Shown here in pieces: positions 1 to 11,590 of a DNA stretch of 64,000 nucleotides (positions within the stretch are counted from its first letter, which is position 1; each line of letters begins with the position of its first letter). The DNA is taken from positions 1,426,001 to 1,490,000 of the forward strand of contig ML058460.1 of assembly GCA_003013855.2 (NCBI GenBank). The letters run 5' to 3'. The stretch comes from Liriodendron chinense (lineage: Eukaryota; Streptophyta; Magnoliopsida; Magnoliales; Magnoliaceae). A program made the translations under genes and the position numbers. The notes beneath the pieces were generated by a model. That model had not been told where the DNA came from, ran no database searches, and was given only the letters and a program-made list of their open reading frames with translations.

Positions 1-1424
1 TCTTTCAATCCAGTTTCCGGCCACACATACATGCAAGGAACATGTGTATGATGCTGCTCATTTTATTATTTGTTATGATTGGCAGATGTAAGCACTCTTT
101 CACGTTATAAGAAATAAGAAATTAAAAAAAAAACAAAGGCATTTAGACCATCTCAGTCAACAAAGAGCGGCAGGTTTCTATGGGTGTCCTTGTAGATCAT
201 AAGCTTATTCTGCGGCGTGTAGAAAGTTAGCCATCTCAGCGGAGAAGTTATTCAACCTTGCCTTCACTTATTCACCCAATTACGCCTTCATGGGGCCCAT
301 TAATTTTTCGTGTATATTCCATCTAACAGGTACATTCAAAAAGCCCTACGTTGATTAATATGGGATGCTTCAAAGAACAGGTTAATCTAACCATTACGTA
401 CTCCACACCATTTGTCAAAGGTTACTATTGAACTATTTTGGTAGAATTTTTTGAGTCTGCTTTTCTGGTAAGCAACCCATTTGTCAGAGACTCCTACTAT
501 GGTTCAGTTTTGTAAGTTGTTCATCCAGTCTCAAACACCCAAGTGGAAAGAATTTGACAATAGATATATATGCGCCTCCTTAGCCAGTGACAAATTATTA
601 GGTAGATTATGGAACTAGCAAAAAGAATCCTAGAAAAATTTATATGCAACTTCCTCAAGGATATGGCCTGAGATGTAATTGGGATAGATGGGTTAAAAAT
701 AAAGAGGAATACCGTGGAAGCAGTAAAATGGAAGCGGCCGGAATACCAATGGGTAAAAGTAAACACAAACGGCTCATCTAGATGAAACCCAGCGCAGAGG
801 AGGGGTGGTGTTAATTTACTAGGATCACAATGGCAAAATGTTACTCGTATTCCATCCTACAGTATCATTTCAGAGACAGTTGTAGATCGAGATAAGGGTG
901 ATCTTGGACTGCGTCAAATAGTACTATAGGGGCCTCGGCCTTCTCAATGTTTTTTTTTTTTTTTTTTTTTTTTTGTTTTTGTTTTTGTTTTTGTTTTTGA
1001 AACAAAGAAACCTTATATTACTCTAACAAAAGGCCACATACAATTTGGGCAAACCCTTACTACAAAAGACTCAAGGAATCCGCCTATCTTATACCCCCAC
1101 CCTCTAAAAAGAAAACCATGCTACACTCTCTCCCTAATAGCCCCTACCCCACTCGATTCAGGCACAAACTACTATTTACAAACAGGAGGACGAGGTGCCC
1201 AAAGAAACCTCCGCAAACCCTTAACAGGCCTTCTCAATGTAATTTTGGAATCAAAGGCTAAGATGGATTGTTGACTGTTTGAAAGACCGAGATCGAAGTG
1301 TTGTGCAAGCTAGGGTACTTCGGTCTCATGATTGCTCTCTATTCTATTTTCTATTTGTTTAAGTGCAGTTTTCACCAACCATATGAATGATATAAAACTA
1401 GAGAGTTCATCTTGATTAAATGTC
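1..1424 (+). repeat. Decayed LINE 3' region, copy A
   Basis: This stretch is closely similar, in the same orientation, to 23881-25021. Translated piecemeal it gives the end of a plant L1-type LINE ORF2. The part near 740-900 resembles the RNase H start (W-V-K-x-N-T-x-G-S-S-R, then N-P, then a glycine-rich stretch). The part near 1250-1400 resembles the later E-S-K..D-C segment. Stops and indels break every frame. Compared with copy B it lacks about 50 bp near 542. A separate retro-insertion (950-1226) interrupts it. It ends where the OMT inverted arm begins, and it runs off the left edge of the window. Confidence 0.7.
937..1240 (-). mobile_element. Poly(A)-tailed retro-insertion with 13-bp TSD
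   Basis: The 13-bp sequence GGCCTTCTCAATG occurs at 937-949 and again at 1227-1239. Between them lie a T-run (about 26 bp) and (GTTTTT) units, then about 200 bp of unrelated sequence. Copy B of the host repeat (near 24843-24860) has a single uninterrupted GGCCTTCTCAATG, so it is the empty site. The element reads on the minus strand, with its poly(A) tail on the plus-strand left side. It is a short 5'-truncated LINE tail or a SINE. No coding motif is visible. Confidence 0.88.
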
Positions 1425-1548
1425 CAGCAATTGTTTGTGTTGTACATAATGTGGGGCCTACCTTTGGTTGCCAATTTGTCCTAAAAATCACTTTGATATC
1501 CTTGGTGCCCTTCTGGTGGGAAAGAATTTAGTTTTGTTATTTGATACT

Positions 1549-2175
1549 TGATGCTGACGCGGGTGGAATGTGGTGAGATCGAGCACCGCCTCTCTCATAG
1601 AGATAACTAATCTGAATCTCGGATCCACATGGACTCCTCAACCTATCTTCGTTGAATCCATGACGGAATATCTCGAATCCATGCGATTTCTTCTTCGATT
1701 ACACGAAGAACAATAGAAAACCATAATTTTTTTTTCTAGAGAAAGAGTTGTAATATTTAATAATTATAAAAAAAAGAAAAGAAAAAGTATTTATAGTAAA
1801 TTAAATCTTATAAACCCTGGAAACGTAACCTCGATGTCCTAATTGCAAAAGGAAACAAAACAACTCAAAATGAAACAAAACGCTCAAAACAGAAAGTTCT
1901 CACGCACACTCTGCATAGGGGGCTGATCGGTCGGAGCTGAGGGACGACCAATTGGCTAGCTCCAAAAACAATCCAACGAGTTTGCTGGACCTCTAGACTT
2001 AATTTGACTGGTCGGACGATCGGTCGTCAGGGGGTCCGGGTGACCGATCGTCAGGAGTCATTTGTCGGCGTTTTTCATATTTTCTTGGTCCGATCTTAGA
2101 TTCTTTTGGGCCCTCTCCTAGGTCCACTTCCTGGCTCTTGCCTTGCCTCGATCAAGGGGTTGCCTCGCTACATCA
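1549..2175. mobile_element. Solo LTR inserted in the left OMT arm
   Basis: The element starts TGATGCTGACG and ends GCTACATCA, so it has TG...CA termini and a TGATG/CATCA terminal inverted pair. The flanks are GATACT and GATATA, an imperfect short TSD sharing GATA. The right OMT arm has the uninterrupted site (TATTTGATAC-CGTCCATGG on the minus strand, near 61695-61710), which confirms an insertion of about 627 bp. No ORF is seen. Its interior has an 11-bp inverted pair, GACGATCGGTC at 2015-2025 and its complement at 2042-2052, in a GC-rich patch. The superfamily is undetermined; a gypsy-type origin is a guess. Confidence 0.82.
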
Positions 2176-2752
2176 GATATATCCATGATGAGAATGACCC
2201 TTGCTTCGATGAATAATCTGGTAGTTCGTTATCTTTTTGTAATCAAAATGCAGTAGATTGATATTGAGACTCAGACAGTTAAGGTAGCAGGTCCAAATTA
2301 TGATTCTAACTATTTGATTAATGTATATGAAATTGATTACCTATATTAGGTCCTAAAAATGGGCCAAATAATGGTATGATGTACCATTAGGTGGAGCTTA
2401 TTAAGATTTCATATTTCTCTCAAAAGTCACCTTGATAAAGTATTTAATTTCAACCATCCGACCAAAGGATATGAATTAATTAAACAAGGTATATTTACCA
2501 TGATGAAGAGATTTAATCTATATTTACTATAATGAAGAGATTTAATCATCGTCCATCAAGTAGGTGCCATCCATAATTATCATCCCAATGAAAAATTACT
2601 TTTAACTTAATGCTAATTTGTAAGCAATGGGTTGGAAATAAACAGCTTATATTAATTAAGACTAACATTGCGCAGGTACAGTTTTTGTTGCCCATCATTT
2701 AAAATACTTTGGTTGTAATATTTAGAAAGGAGAGTGTCCTAATATATAATGG

Positions 2753-3243
2753 CTCTAAGTTCTGTGGGCCCCAACATGATATTATATCCAAACCGTCCAT
2801 CCATTTTTGAGAGATCATTCTATGGAATAAACCCAAAAATGAGGAAGATCCAAATCTCAAGTGGACCACACCACATAAAGTAGTGGGAGAAACGATTCCC
2901 AACTTTGAAGCCTTTCTAAGGTCCACATTAATGATTATTTTCCATCCAACCTATACATAAGGTCACACAGATCTGGATGAAGGGAAAATTTGATAATTAT
3001 CAGATTGATCCAAAACTTCTGTGACCCCGAGAAGTTTTCAATGGTAATCGTTCAATCCCCTGGCAACTGCTTTCTGTGGTGTGGTCCACTTGAGCTTTGG
3101 ATATGTCTCATTTTGAGGATCATGCTGTAAAAAGATTCCACCAAATGGACGGATGGCTTGGATATAACACATATATAATGGTGGGGCCATAGAACTTGGG
3201 ATGTTAGGTCGGTGGCATTTGGCAACCACGCAATCCGCTTCCT
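2753..3243. mobile_element. Mutator-like foldback unit in OMT promoter
   Basis: The left half (TGTGGGCCCCAACATGATATT, then accgtccatccattttt) is the reverse complement of the right half (aatggacggatggcttgg, then ATGGTGGGGCCATAGAA). The right end runs to AATCCGCTTCC, the usual outer end of this family. It sits 270 bp upstream of the OMT start codon and ends about 150 bp before the TATA box. The copy in the other arm (about 60710-61190) sits in the same place, so the insertion predates the duplication. Confidence 0.75.
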
Positions 3244-3393
3244 CTTCTGTTTGCCAATTTAAAATTAATAAAATTTCATTTGACGCCTGCCTTGCTTAAA
3301 ACGCGTGCATTTTTATTGCTATTAAAGTTATTGGTGTGGTCGGTAGTCGGTGGGCCGCAAGCACGTTGTGATCAATACGACAGAACATGGACG

Positions 3394-3403
3394 CTATATA
3401 AAT
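3394..3403 (+). promoter_or_regulatory. TATA box of OMT copy 1
   Basis: CTATATAAAT lies 111 bp upstream of the ATG at 3514, a usual distance for a plant promoter with an 80-base 5' leader. The same box lies upstream of copy 2, on the minus strand near 60490. Confidence 0.6.
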
Positions 3404-3513
3404 GTGTGATATAATTCCCATGCAAACGACATCCCAACCAAACGAGTTCCTGATTTTCTCCCAACTAAGGAATTCATCCTCTCCCCACTACACCTACCAA
3501 GCCAATCAGAGAT

Positions 3514-5777
3514 ATGGGTTTCATCAACAACCATCTAAACACGTCCATCGAAAAGGAAGAGGACTGCATGTTTGCCATGCAACTGGCTACTGCCTCTGTC
3601 CTTCCTATGGTGTTGAAAGCGGCCATTGAACTCGATATGCTTGAGATCATGGCCAAACATGGGCCAGGGGCCTACCTATCAGCTTCTGAGGTTTCCTCTC
3701 ACCTCCCCACACACAACTCAAATGCCCCCGCGATGCTCGATCGTATAATGCGCCTCCTGGCTACCCACTCCATTCTCACTACCACTCTCAGCCCACGTGA
3801 TGACGGGCAAGTAGAGAGGGTCTATGGGTTGGCTCCTGTGTGCAGATTTCTTGTTAGGAATGAAGATGGTGTATCTGTTGCGCCCTTGCTGCTCTTGACC
3901 CACGATAAGGTTATGATGGAGAATTGGTAAGCTGAAAACCAACGCTTCACTCTTGTTCTAGTGTTATCTCAATGTGAGAGCGCATCACTTCCCTTTTACT
4001 AAAGTTTGTCACATGGTAATTTTTTTAGGTACTGCTTGAAAGATGCAATTCTTGAAGGGGGAGCATTGTTTGATATGGCACATGAGATGAATGCATACGA
4101 GTACACCAACGTGGATCTCAGGCTGGGCAACCTCTTTAATAAAGCAATGTCAGACCATTCCACCATAATCATGAAGAAGATGCTAGGCATGTACAAGGGC
4201 TTTGAAGGATTTAAGCGGGTTGTCACAGTCGGAGGTGGGACTGGTGCCTCGCTTCACATGATTATCTCCAAATACCCTCATATTAAGGGTATCAATTTGG
4301 ACTTGCCCCATGTGGTCGCCGATGCACCTGATTACCCAGGTATATACCATGTTTAGATATACATTTTTATATACCTATAATTCTCAATTACAGCTAGTTA
4401 ATTAAACTCCTTAATTACAGTTCAGGACATCCCATTTGTGTGACATCCCGTAGATTCAGAAGGTTGGCAATGGCATAAAGACAGAATGGCACATAGACTA
4501 GCCTGGTCCACATGCACGGTTTTCTGATCAGATTGACAGCCATCCCTTTCATCCTGAGTTTGGTCCACTCGATGAGCCACCAGGCAATCTTCGTGGTGGG
4601 ACCAATTCTTTTGATGGGTTGGAAGTCATGCACACATGAGATGCTAGTAAATCCTTGTGTTGATTTCTATCCAGGATTATGAGTGAAAATAAAAAGATTG
4701 GGTATTGATTGGGTATTGGATGCAGGTGTGGAGCATGTTGGGGGAGATATGTTCGTTGGCATTCCAAGTGCAGATGCCATTTTAGTGAAGGTGAGCCCAG
4801 GTTGCCATTACACGTCTCACCCGCTGAATTCTGGATTCAAACACTTAACCTTCCCCTTTGATACCATCTGAAATCACCACCACTTGATCTAAAAGCTCAA
4901 GCTGTTAGAGGATGGCCTACCAATGTATATCAAGGGACTCTAACAAAAGGTTTGTGTGGGTAGACAGACATTGATGACTTAGTAAGCTTTCAGGCCTGGG
5001 CAATAGGTCACGTTTGAGGCTCGAGCTTCAGGCACAGAGTGCATTTGTGCTGGTTTCTCATTGGCCAAAACCCCTCCCCGGGTTTGTTAACCATCTTAAA
5101 TGAGGCTCCACCAGAGCGCATCTCCATTCTAATTTATATATACAATGGTTGAGCTCGGGATGTATCTATAATCTGATCAACTTCTTCATATAAATGGATC
5201 CTGGATTGGCATGAGCCGAATCTGTCACCAATCCCATGTACAGTGGACGCTGGCCATGTGCAATTTAAATAGTTTCATGTGGGTGGGCCATGGCACCAAA
5301 TTGGATGTTGGACTCATCATATCCCACCATCCGTAAACATAAGGCCTTGTTAAAGGCCATTAAATTAATTATTTTTTGCATTTTAGATTAAAGATACTAT
5401 CCTGCATTTCCACATAATGAGTTTTGTTAGTGGTGTGTTTGGAACAAATTAGACTAAAGTGTGTGTATGACTTGAAGGGTGTACTCACGGATTGAGAGGA
5501 CGAGAAGTGTGTGGATATTCTAAAGAATTGCTACAATGCACTACCTGCATCCGGAAAGGTGATCATCATGGAACCAGCACTACCAGATACTGTTGAGGAG
5601 AATGTGGCAGCTCAAGGAATCTTCCAGGTCGATGTAGCTATTTCTGCCTTCAGTGCAGGGAGGAAGAAGACGGTGAAGGAGTTTGAAGCATTTGCCGAAG
5701 CGGCTGGGTTTGCTGGCTTTGGTGTCGTATGTGTTGCATATGACCATTGGGCCATGGAATGTTACAAAAAGATGTGA
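3514..5777 (+). pseudogene. COMT-like O-methyltransferase, copy 1 (nonsense in exon 4)
   Basis: Four exons can be traced by GT/AG borders and conserved phase: 3514-3926, 4029-4339, 4726-4790 and 5478-5777, 362 codons in all, the usual COMT length. Exon 1 gives the dimerisation domain (L-A-T-A-S-V-L-P-M-V-L-K-A-A). Exon 2 carries DHSTIIMKK and the SAM-binding V-G-G-G-T-G-A, then LDLPHV and DAPDYPG. Exon 3 gives VEHVGGDMFVGIP. Exon 4 should open with the W-I-L-H-D-W-S-D-E motif but reads G-V-L-T-D-stop-E-D-E. The Trp codon is TGA (5493-5495), and the catalytic His is Thr. The family methylates phenolic hydroxyls of phenylpropanoids or alkaloids in the cytosol; the substrate cannot be read here. 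The exon 4 acceptor has a poor pyrimidine tract. An in-frame AG at 5497-5498 could skip the stop. Otherwise the product is truncated and inactive. Confidence 0.88.
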
Positions 5778-5874
5778 TTTCGAGCTTGCATGCTTTCTTA
5801 TTTCTTTTTTCTTCTCTTCTCATTAGTTTTTCTTGCATTTTCGCAGTCTTGAATTTATTTAGCTCAACTTGAAG

Positions 5875-5880
5875 AATAAA
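5875..5880 (+). promoter_or_regulatory. Possible polyadenylation signal of OMT copy 1
   Basis: AATAAA lies about 100 bases after the stop codon and is conserved in the other arm near 57996-58001. Position and sequence suit a plant poly(A) signal, but no transcript evidence is available. Confidence 0.4.
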
Positions 5881-6084
5881 TTGAAGAAATTTCCTATAAT
5901 TGTTAGAACGGTGGACAGTGGTATGAGAATTACATTGACGAAAAAAAAAGGTGCAGATCGTCTGTGTTGAAAAGATGAGTGGCCGCCCCAAGAAACATAT
6001 GTTGAAAAGATGAGTGCGATCGTCTGCGTTGAAGTAAGAAAAATTCAATGCCATATATTCTCATTGGTCCACGACATAACTAAT

Positions 6085-6640
6085 GACGTCAGCTCACAAA
6101 ACAAGCCGATTTTCCCTCTAATCATGGATTGCGTGATACGTACACAACCCCACTTTTATCGTGTGGAATTTCTCTGGGCCTCACCATGATCTATCTTTTT
6201 GATCCGCATCATCCATCAATTTTTTCAGATTATTCTAAATAATAAGAAAAAAAAAAAAAGAGGCACATCCTAAGCTCAAGTGAACCACACAACAAAAAGC
6301 ATAGGATTAAATGAGTAACGTTGAAACCTTCCTACGTTCCATTATGAGGTTTATTTGCCATCTAACCTCTTCATAAGGTCACTCAGACCTTGATGAAGGG
6401 ACAACACAAACATTATCTTGATCAGAGTAGTTCATCTTGATCAGAGTCGTCTTCGGCCCCAAGTAGTTTTCGATGGTAGGCATTCACTTCCCACTCTTTC
6501 CTGTCATGTGGCCCACTTGATCCTTGGATCTAACTCACTAAAAGGTAGGAAAAAAAAATATGAATGAACAGTGTGGATCTAATAAATTCATCATGATGGC
6601 CCTACGGAAGTTCCACAATTCAATCATTCCGATTTTCTTC
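6085..6640. mobile_element. Foldback Mutator-like unit
   Basis: The left part has GTGTGGAATTTCTCTGGGCC, the TCACCATGATCTATC core and the calls for 'catccatcaa'. The right part returns with ATCATGATGGCCCTACGG and AGTTCCACAATTC, roughly inverse to the left. The middle carries the family's aaacctTCCTACGTTCC and CTTCATAAGGTCAC segments. The ends are approximate and no TSD was identified. Confidence 0.55.
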
Positions 6641-6659
6641 TCTCAAAGTCAGCAGCAGA

Positions 6660-7225
6660 ATTTCTTGACATGGGAAATTTATGCGGGCCTATAATGATTT
6701 ATTTCCACGATCCACACTGTTCATATATTTTTTCAGATCTTTCTAGGTTATTAGCCTTAAAGCAAGGCAGATCCAAAGCTCAAGTGGAACACACCATAGG
6801 AGACCGTGGAATTGTGCCGCCGTTGAAAATTTCTTTAGGCCCGAGACGGCTCTGATCAAGCAGATATTTGTGTTGTACCTTCATCCAGGTATGGGTGGCA
6901 TTATGAATAGGTTAGATGTCAGATAAGTTTTGAGGCTTGGCTCTAGGAAGGTTTCAACCACAGTTTGTGTAATCCCCATTGCTTTCTTTGGTGTGGTCCA
7001 CTTGAGCTTTGGATGTACCTCATTTTTGGAATCATGCTCTCAACCTAGTTGGAAAAATTGATGGACAGTGTAGATGTAACACAAAGGTCATGATAAGGGG
7101 CGGTGGAGTTTCACACGGCCATGTACTGGGAAGAGAGTAATGAAAGGTATTTTGTGAGCCCAGAGATCGAAAATGACGTGTGCGAATGAGAAACGCGGGC
7201 ACTGGAATTTCTTGTGCTTTCAGCA
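6660..7225. mobile_element. Foldback Mutator-like unit, degenerate
   Basis: The core runs from GGGCCTATAATGATTTATTTCC through TTGAAAATTTCTTTAGGCCC and TTCATCCAGGTATGGGTGGC to GGTGTGGTCCACTTGAGC and ends near GTCATGATAAGGGGCGGTGG. It belongs to the same family as its neighbours, with imperfect self-complementarity. Borders are approximate. The open frames inside it are chance frames. Confidence 0.5.
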
Positions 7226-7457
7226 CAGAAGATCCGCACTCTGAAAAGATAAGTCTACTATCATCTTTGGATAGTTAAAAAAATAATAATAATAATAAAG
7301 TGCAGTCAACACAAAAACTCCTAAGTGAGATCACCGCTAGAAAGTAATTAAAAAAGAGTTGTTGTCATCTAGTGCGGACTATTTTAGCATCAGTGCTTGC
7401 ACTTTAGCCAGATAGTAGACTTTGACTCTAGGAATGCTAATGGATAGCTCCATTTTC
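7226..7457. other. AT-rich spacer, nothing recognised
   Basis: A short spacer between transposons with (AAT)n near 7280-7297. No coding or RNA signal is visible. It ends in the left TSD of the hAT element. Confidence 0.4.
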
Positions 7458-8050
7458 TAGGGCTCTCAATGGGTCGGGTCTGGATGGGATCCAGTTGGAT
7501 CCAGCTCCAAGTCCGTTTATCCGTAGACAGATTCGGATTCAACTCGGATCCAAAAGGTGATATCCATATCCGATCCATTTATAAATTGTTAGATCCATTT
7601 TTGGTCCAAAATCCATATAACCATCGGACTTGGGTCGGATCTAGGTCTGAATGCACCTCATTACAAATCTAAAAAAATATATAATATAAAATATACAATA
7701 TAATATATTTAATTTAGTAGAAAAATGATGCAAATCCCACTATTTAATGTGGTATGGTCCACCTCATGTCTCTATTTTGAGACATGGCCTAAAATAATCT
7801 GAAAACGAATGGCCAGCATGAATATAACATATACAGTAAGGTGACAATGAGTCGGATCTTAATCGGATTTGGATCGAACTTGGATATGTTCTGATGAATC
7901 CAAATCCGGTCCATTTAAGTAATCGGACTTATTTTAAGATCCAAATCCAGTCCATTTAACTAATCGGACCTATTTTTAGATCCAAATCCGCATTATACTG
8001 ATTCAGAACGAATCGGATCTCGGATCTGACCCGCTCCATTGAGAGCCCTA
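7458..8050. mobile_element. Non-autonomous hAT element with exact 8-bp TSD
   Basis: Terminal inverted repeats TAGGGCTCTCAATGGG at the left and its near-complement CCATTGAGAGCCCTA at the right bound a 593-bp element. CCATTTTC lies directly outside on both sides (7450-7457 and 8051-8058), an exact 8-bp TSD as hAT transposases make. The interior is rich in GGATC(C/T) and TCGGA words in both orientations, like hAT subterminal transposase-binding repeats. It has no transposase. A small piece of the Mutator-like core (about 7740-7830) lies inside it. Confidence 0.9.
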
Positions 8051-8084
8051 CCATTTTCTCATGAAAAGTTCATTTTAACCCTCC

Positions 8085-8515
8085 CTTAGCAATACTGGTC
8101 CCCACCATGATGTATGTGTTTTATCTACACCGTCCATCTATTTTGCTAACTAGTTTTAAGGCATGAGCCAAAACGGAAACACATACAAAGATCAAGTGGA
8201 CCACACCATTAGAAACAGTGGGAATTAAATGCTTACCGTTGAAAACTTCCCAGAGCCACATAAGTTTTGGATCAAGCTGATATCTTTGTTTTCCATTCAT
8301 CCAGGTCTATGTGACCTAACCAACAGGTTGGATGGCAAATAAACTTTGTGATGGCCCTTAGGAAGGTTTTAATGGTGGGTGTTATTTCTGCACCGCTTCC
8401 TGTGGTGTGGCCCACCTGAGATTTGGATCAGACACATTTTTGGGCTCACACCTTAAAATGGGCTGGCAAAATATGGATTCCCCACAAACATCATGGTACC
8501 ATCCGGTCATTCAAA
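8085..8515. mobile_element. Foldback Mutator-like unit
   Basis: It begins near TGGTCCCCACCATGATGTATG and ends near ATCATGGTACCATCCGG, with the self-complementary core between (CTACACCGTCCATC; AAAACTTCCCAGAGCC; TTCATCCAGGTC; GGTGTGGCCCACCTGAG). It abuts the right TSD of the hAT element. No TSD of its own was found. Confidence 0.65.
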
Positions 8516-8544
8516 CGTTAAGTCATGCATAGGCCGTCAAAAGC

Positions 8545-8795
8545 TAGGTGGGGCCCACCATGGTGTTTGTTAAAAATCTACGTTGCCCATCTATTTTGCC
8601 AAATTATTTTAGAGGATGATCCAAAAAATGAGGCATATCCAATGCTCACCTGAGCCACATGACAGAAAACATTGAGATTGAAAAATTTGTTTGCAATGCT
8701 CCAAAAACCCGCCAGCGATTCACTTATTCACCGGTGTTATATGTTGGTCGCCAGTAAAAATGTGCCGGTAACTCCACTATTTCTTGTAGTGTAAG
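8545..8795. mobile_element. Partial foldback unit followed by a CACTA-type end
   Basis: At 8545-8690 lies only the left third of a foldback unit (AGGTGGGGCCCACCATGGTG). From about 8700 the sequence changes to gcCAGCGATTCACTTATTCACCGG and ends at ACTATTTCTTGTAGTG (8777-8792). Its reverse complement, CACTACAAGAAATAGT, is the well-known terminus of plant CACTA elements. No partner terminus was found nearby, so this is a stranded end. Confidence 0.55.
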
Positions 8796-10688
<1,893 letters not shown>

Positions 10689-11110
10689 TATACTCGTGGT
10701 CTAGCCTGAGCTCAGGCCGTGCTTACATAGGCTGATGGTGCCTGAACTTCAGCCCCAATTAATAACTAGAGGCCCAGGCCTTTTTTTGGGCCCGGGCCTG
10801 TCCCAAAACCCGGTAACCACATGTCCTAGCCTATAAAGTCCAAGGATATAGACATGTATTCACCTTGTCTTGATTTTAATACATGTATATGCAAGATTCT
10901 CAATCAGAGACCTTGATTAATCGGCTATACAAACTAAGAAAGCCGACTTGTACATAAGCCCAAGCTTGGCCCAAATGTATAAGCACGTAAACTCTATTAG
11001 GGCCTGTTTGGATTTGCGGAAAGGATAGGAAAGGAAATTATATTTCCTATGAAAACTTATTTCCACAAAAGTATAGGAAAGGAAATAATATTTCTCATGT
11101 TTGTTTATCA
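10689..11110 (+). repeat. Direct repeat, copy A (flanks decayed Copia)
   Basis: The stretch from TTTATACTCGTGGTCTAGCC to CTCATGTTTGTTTATCAAT recurs at 16290-16725 in the same orientation with high similarity. It contains GGCCCAGGCC/GGGCCCGGGCCTG GC boxes and an inner hAT-like start, TAGGGCCTGTTTGGATTTGCGG. Both copies run up to Copia sequence, but they lack TG...CA ends, so they are not that element's LTRs. Confidence 0.75.
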
Positions 11111-11138
11111 ATAGCATTTTATGTAAGTTTTTCTATAT

Positions 11139-11590
11139 TGTAGGCTCAACTGATCAATGGCCCAGATCTGATATAGGTGCCATATCTATAAGAGGACCAA
11201 TCAGTGGACCCCACTATAGTGTGATCTCGTAGAGATAACGAGGGTGTACATCTTAACTGTCTGAAAGCAGTGTTATAGCTGGGCATGGACTCTTAAGATA
11301 TGAAATTCGTGTGGAGCAAGGGTGGCAGTGTTTTGATGGGTTTCAAACACTGCCACACCCACTACAATCCTTATTTAAAGGTTGCTGAGTCACCAATCCA
11401 GAATTACACTAAAAACAAGTTCCCATCTAAGGTTTTCTCTACAGCAATTTCAAGAGAGGAAGATCCAGATCTTAAATTTGAGATGGCCCGCCAAATAGGT
11501 ACGATTTATATTTTGTGTTTCAGATTATCTAATCTACATAGCCGATGCACTGCATGGTCTTATGTATTCCGCAAAATACAGAATTTTATA
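11139..11590 (+). mobile_element. 5' LTR of a decayed Copia element
   Basis: It starts TGTAGGCTCAACTG and ends a few bases before a primer-binding site. It is related to the 3' LTR at 20966-21420 (shared AATCAGTGG(A/G)CCC(C/T)ACTATAGT). A TATTTAAAGG promoter-like box lies near 11372. The exact 3' end is unclear: CA at 11579-11580 would leave a 12-base gap before the primer-binding site. Confidence 0.6.

Larger units (their letters stand above)
1425..5943 (+). repeat. Left arm of 3.9-kb inverted duplication
   Basis: The reverse complement of 57920-61820 aligns along this whole stretch, apart from a 627-bp solo LTR (1549-2175) present only here and a small insertion near 60650-60700 present only in the other arm. 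Homology starts at CCAGCAA(T/C)TGTTTGTG and ends near ATTGACGAAAA. The arm carries about 2 kb upstream of the O-methyltransferase, the gene itself, and about 165 bp downstream. Exon sequence differs by only a few bases, so the duplication is recent compared with most transposons here. The two genes point inward, towards the 52-kb spacer. Confidence 0.9.

Noticed and set aside
4415..4633. Minus-strand frame of 72 codons conserved also in the other OMT arm (59270-59488)
   Set aside because: It lies in intron 2 of the OMT, and its conservation only reflects the recent duplication of the whole arm.
3514..5777. OMT copy 1 as an intact functional gene
   Set aside because: TGA at 5493-5495 is in frame by all exon borders, and the catalytic His is absent; only unproven alternative splicing would avoid the stop.
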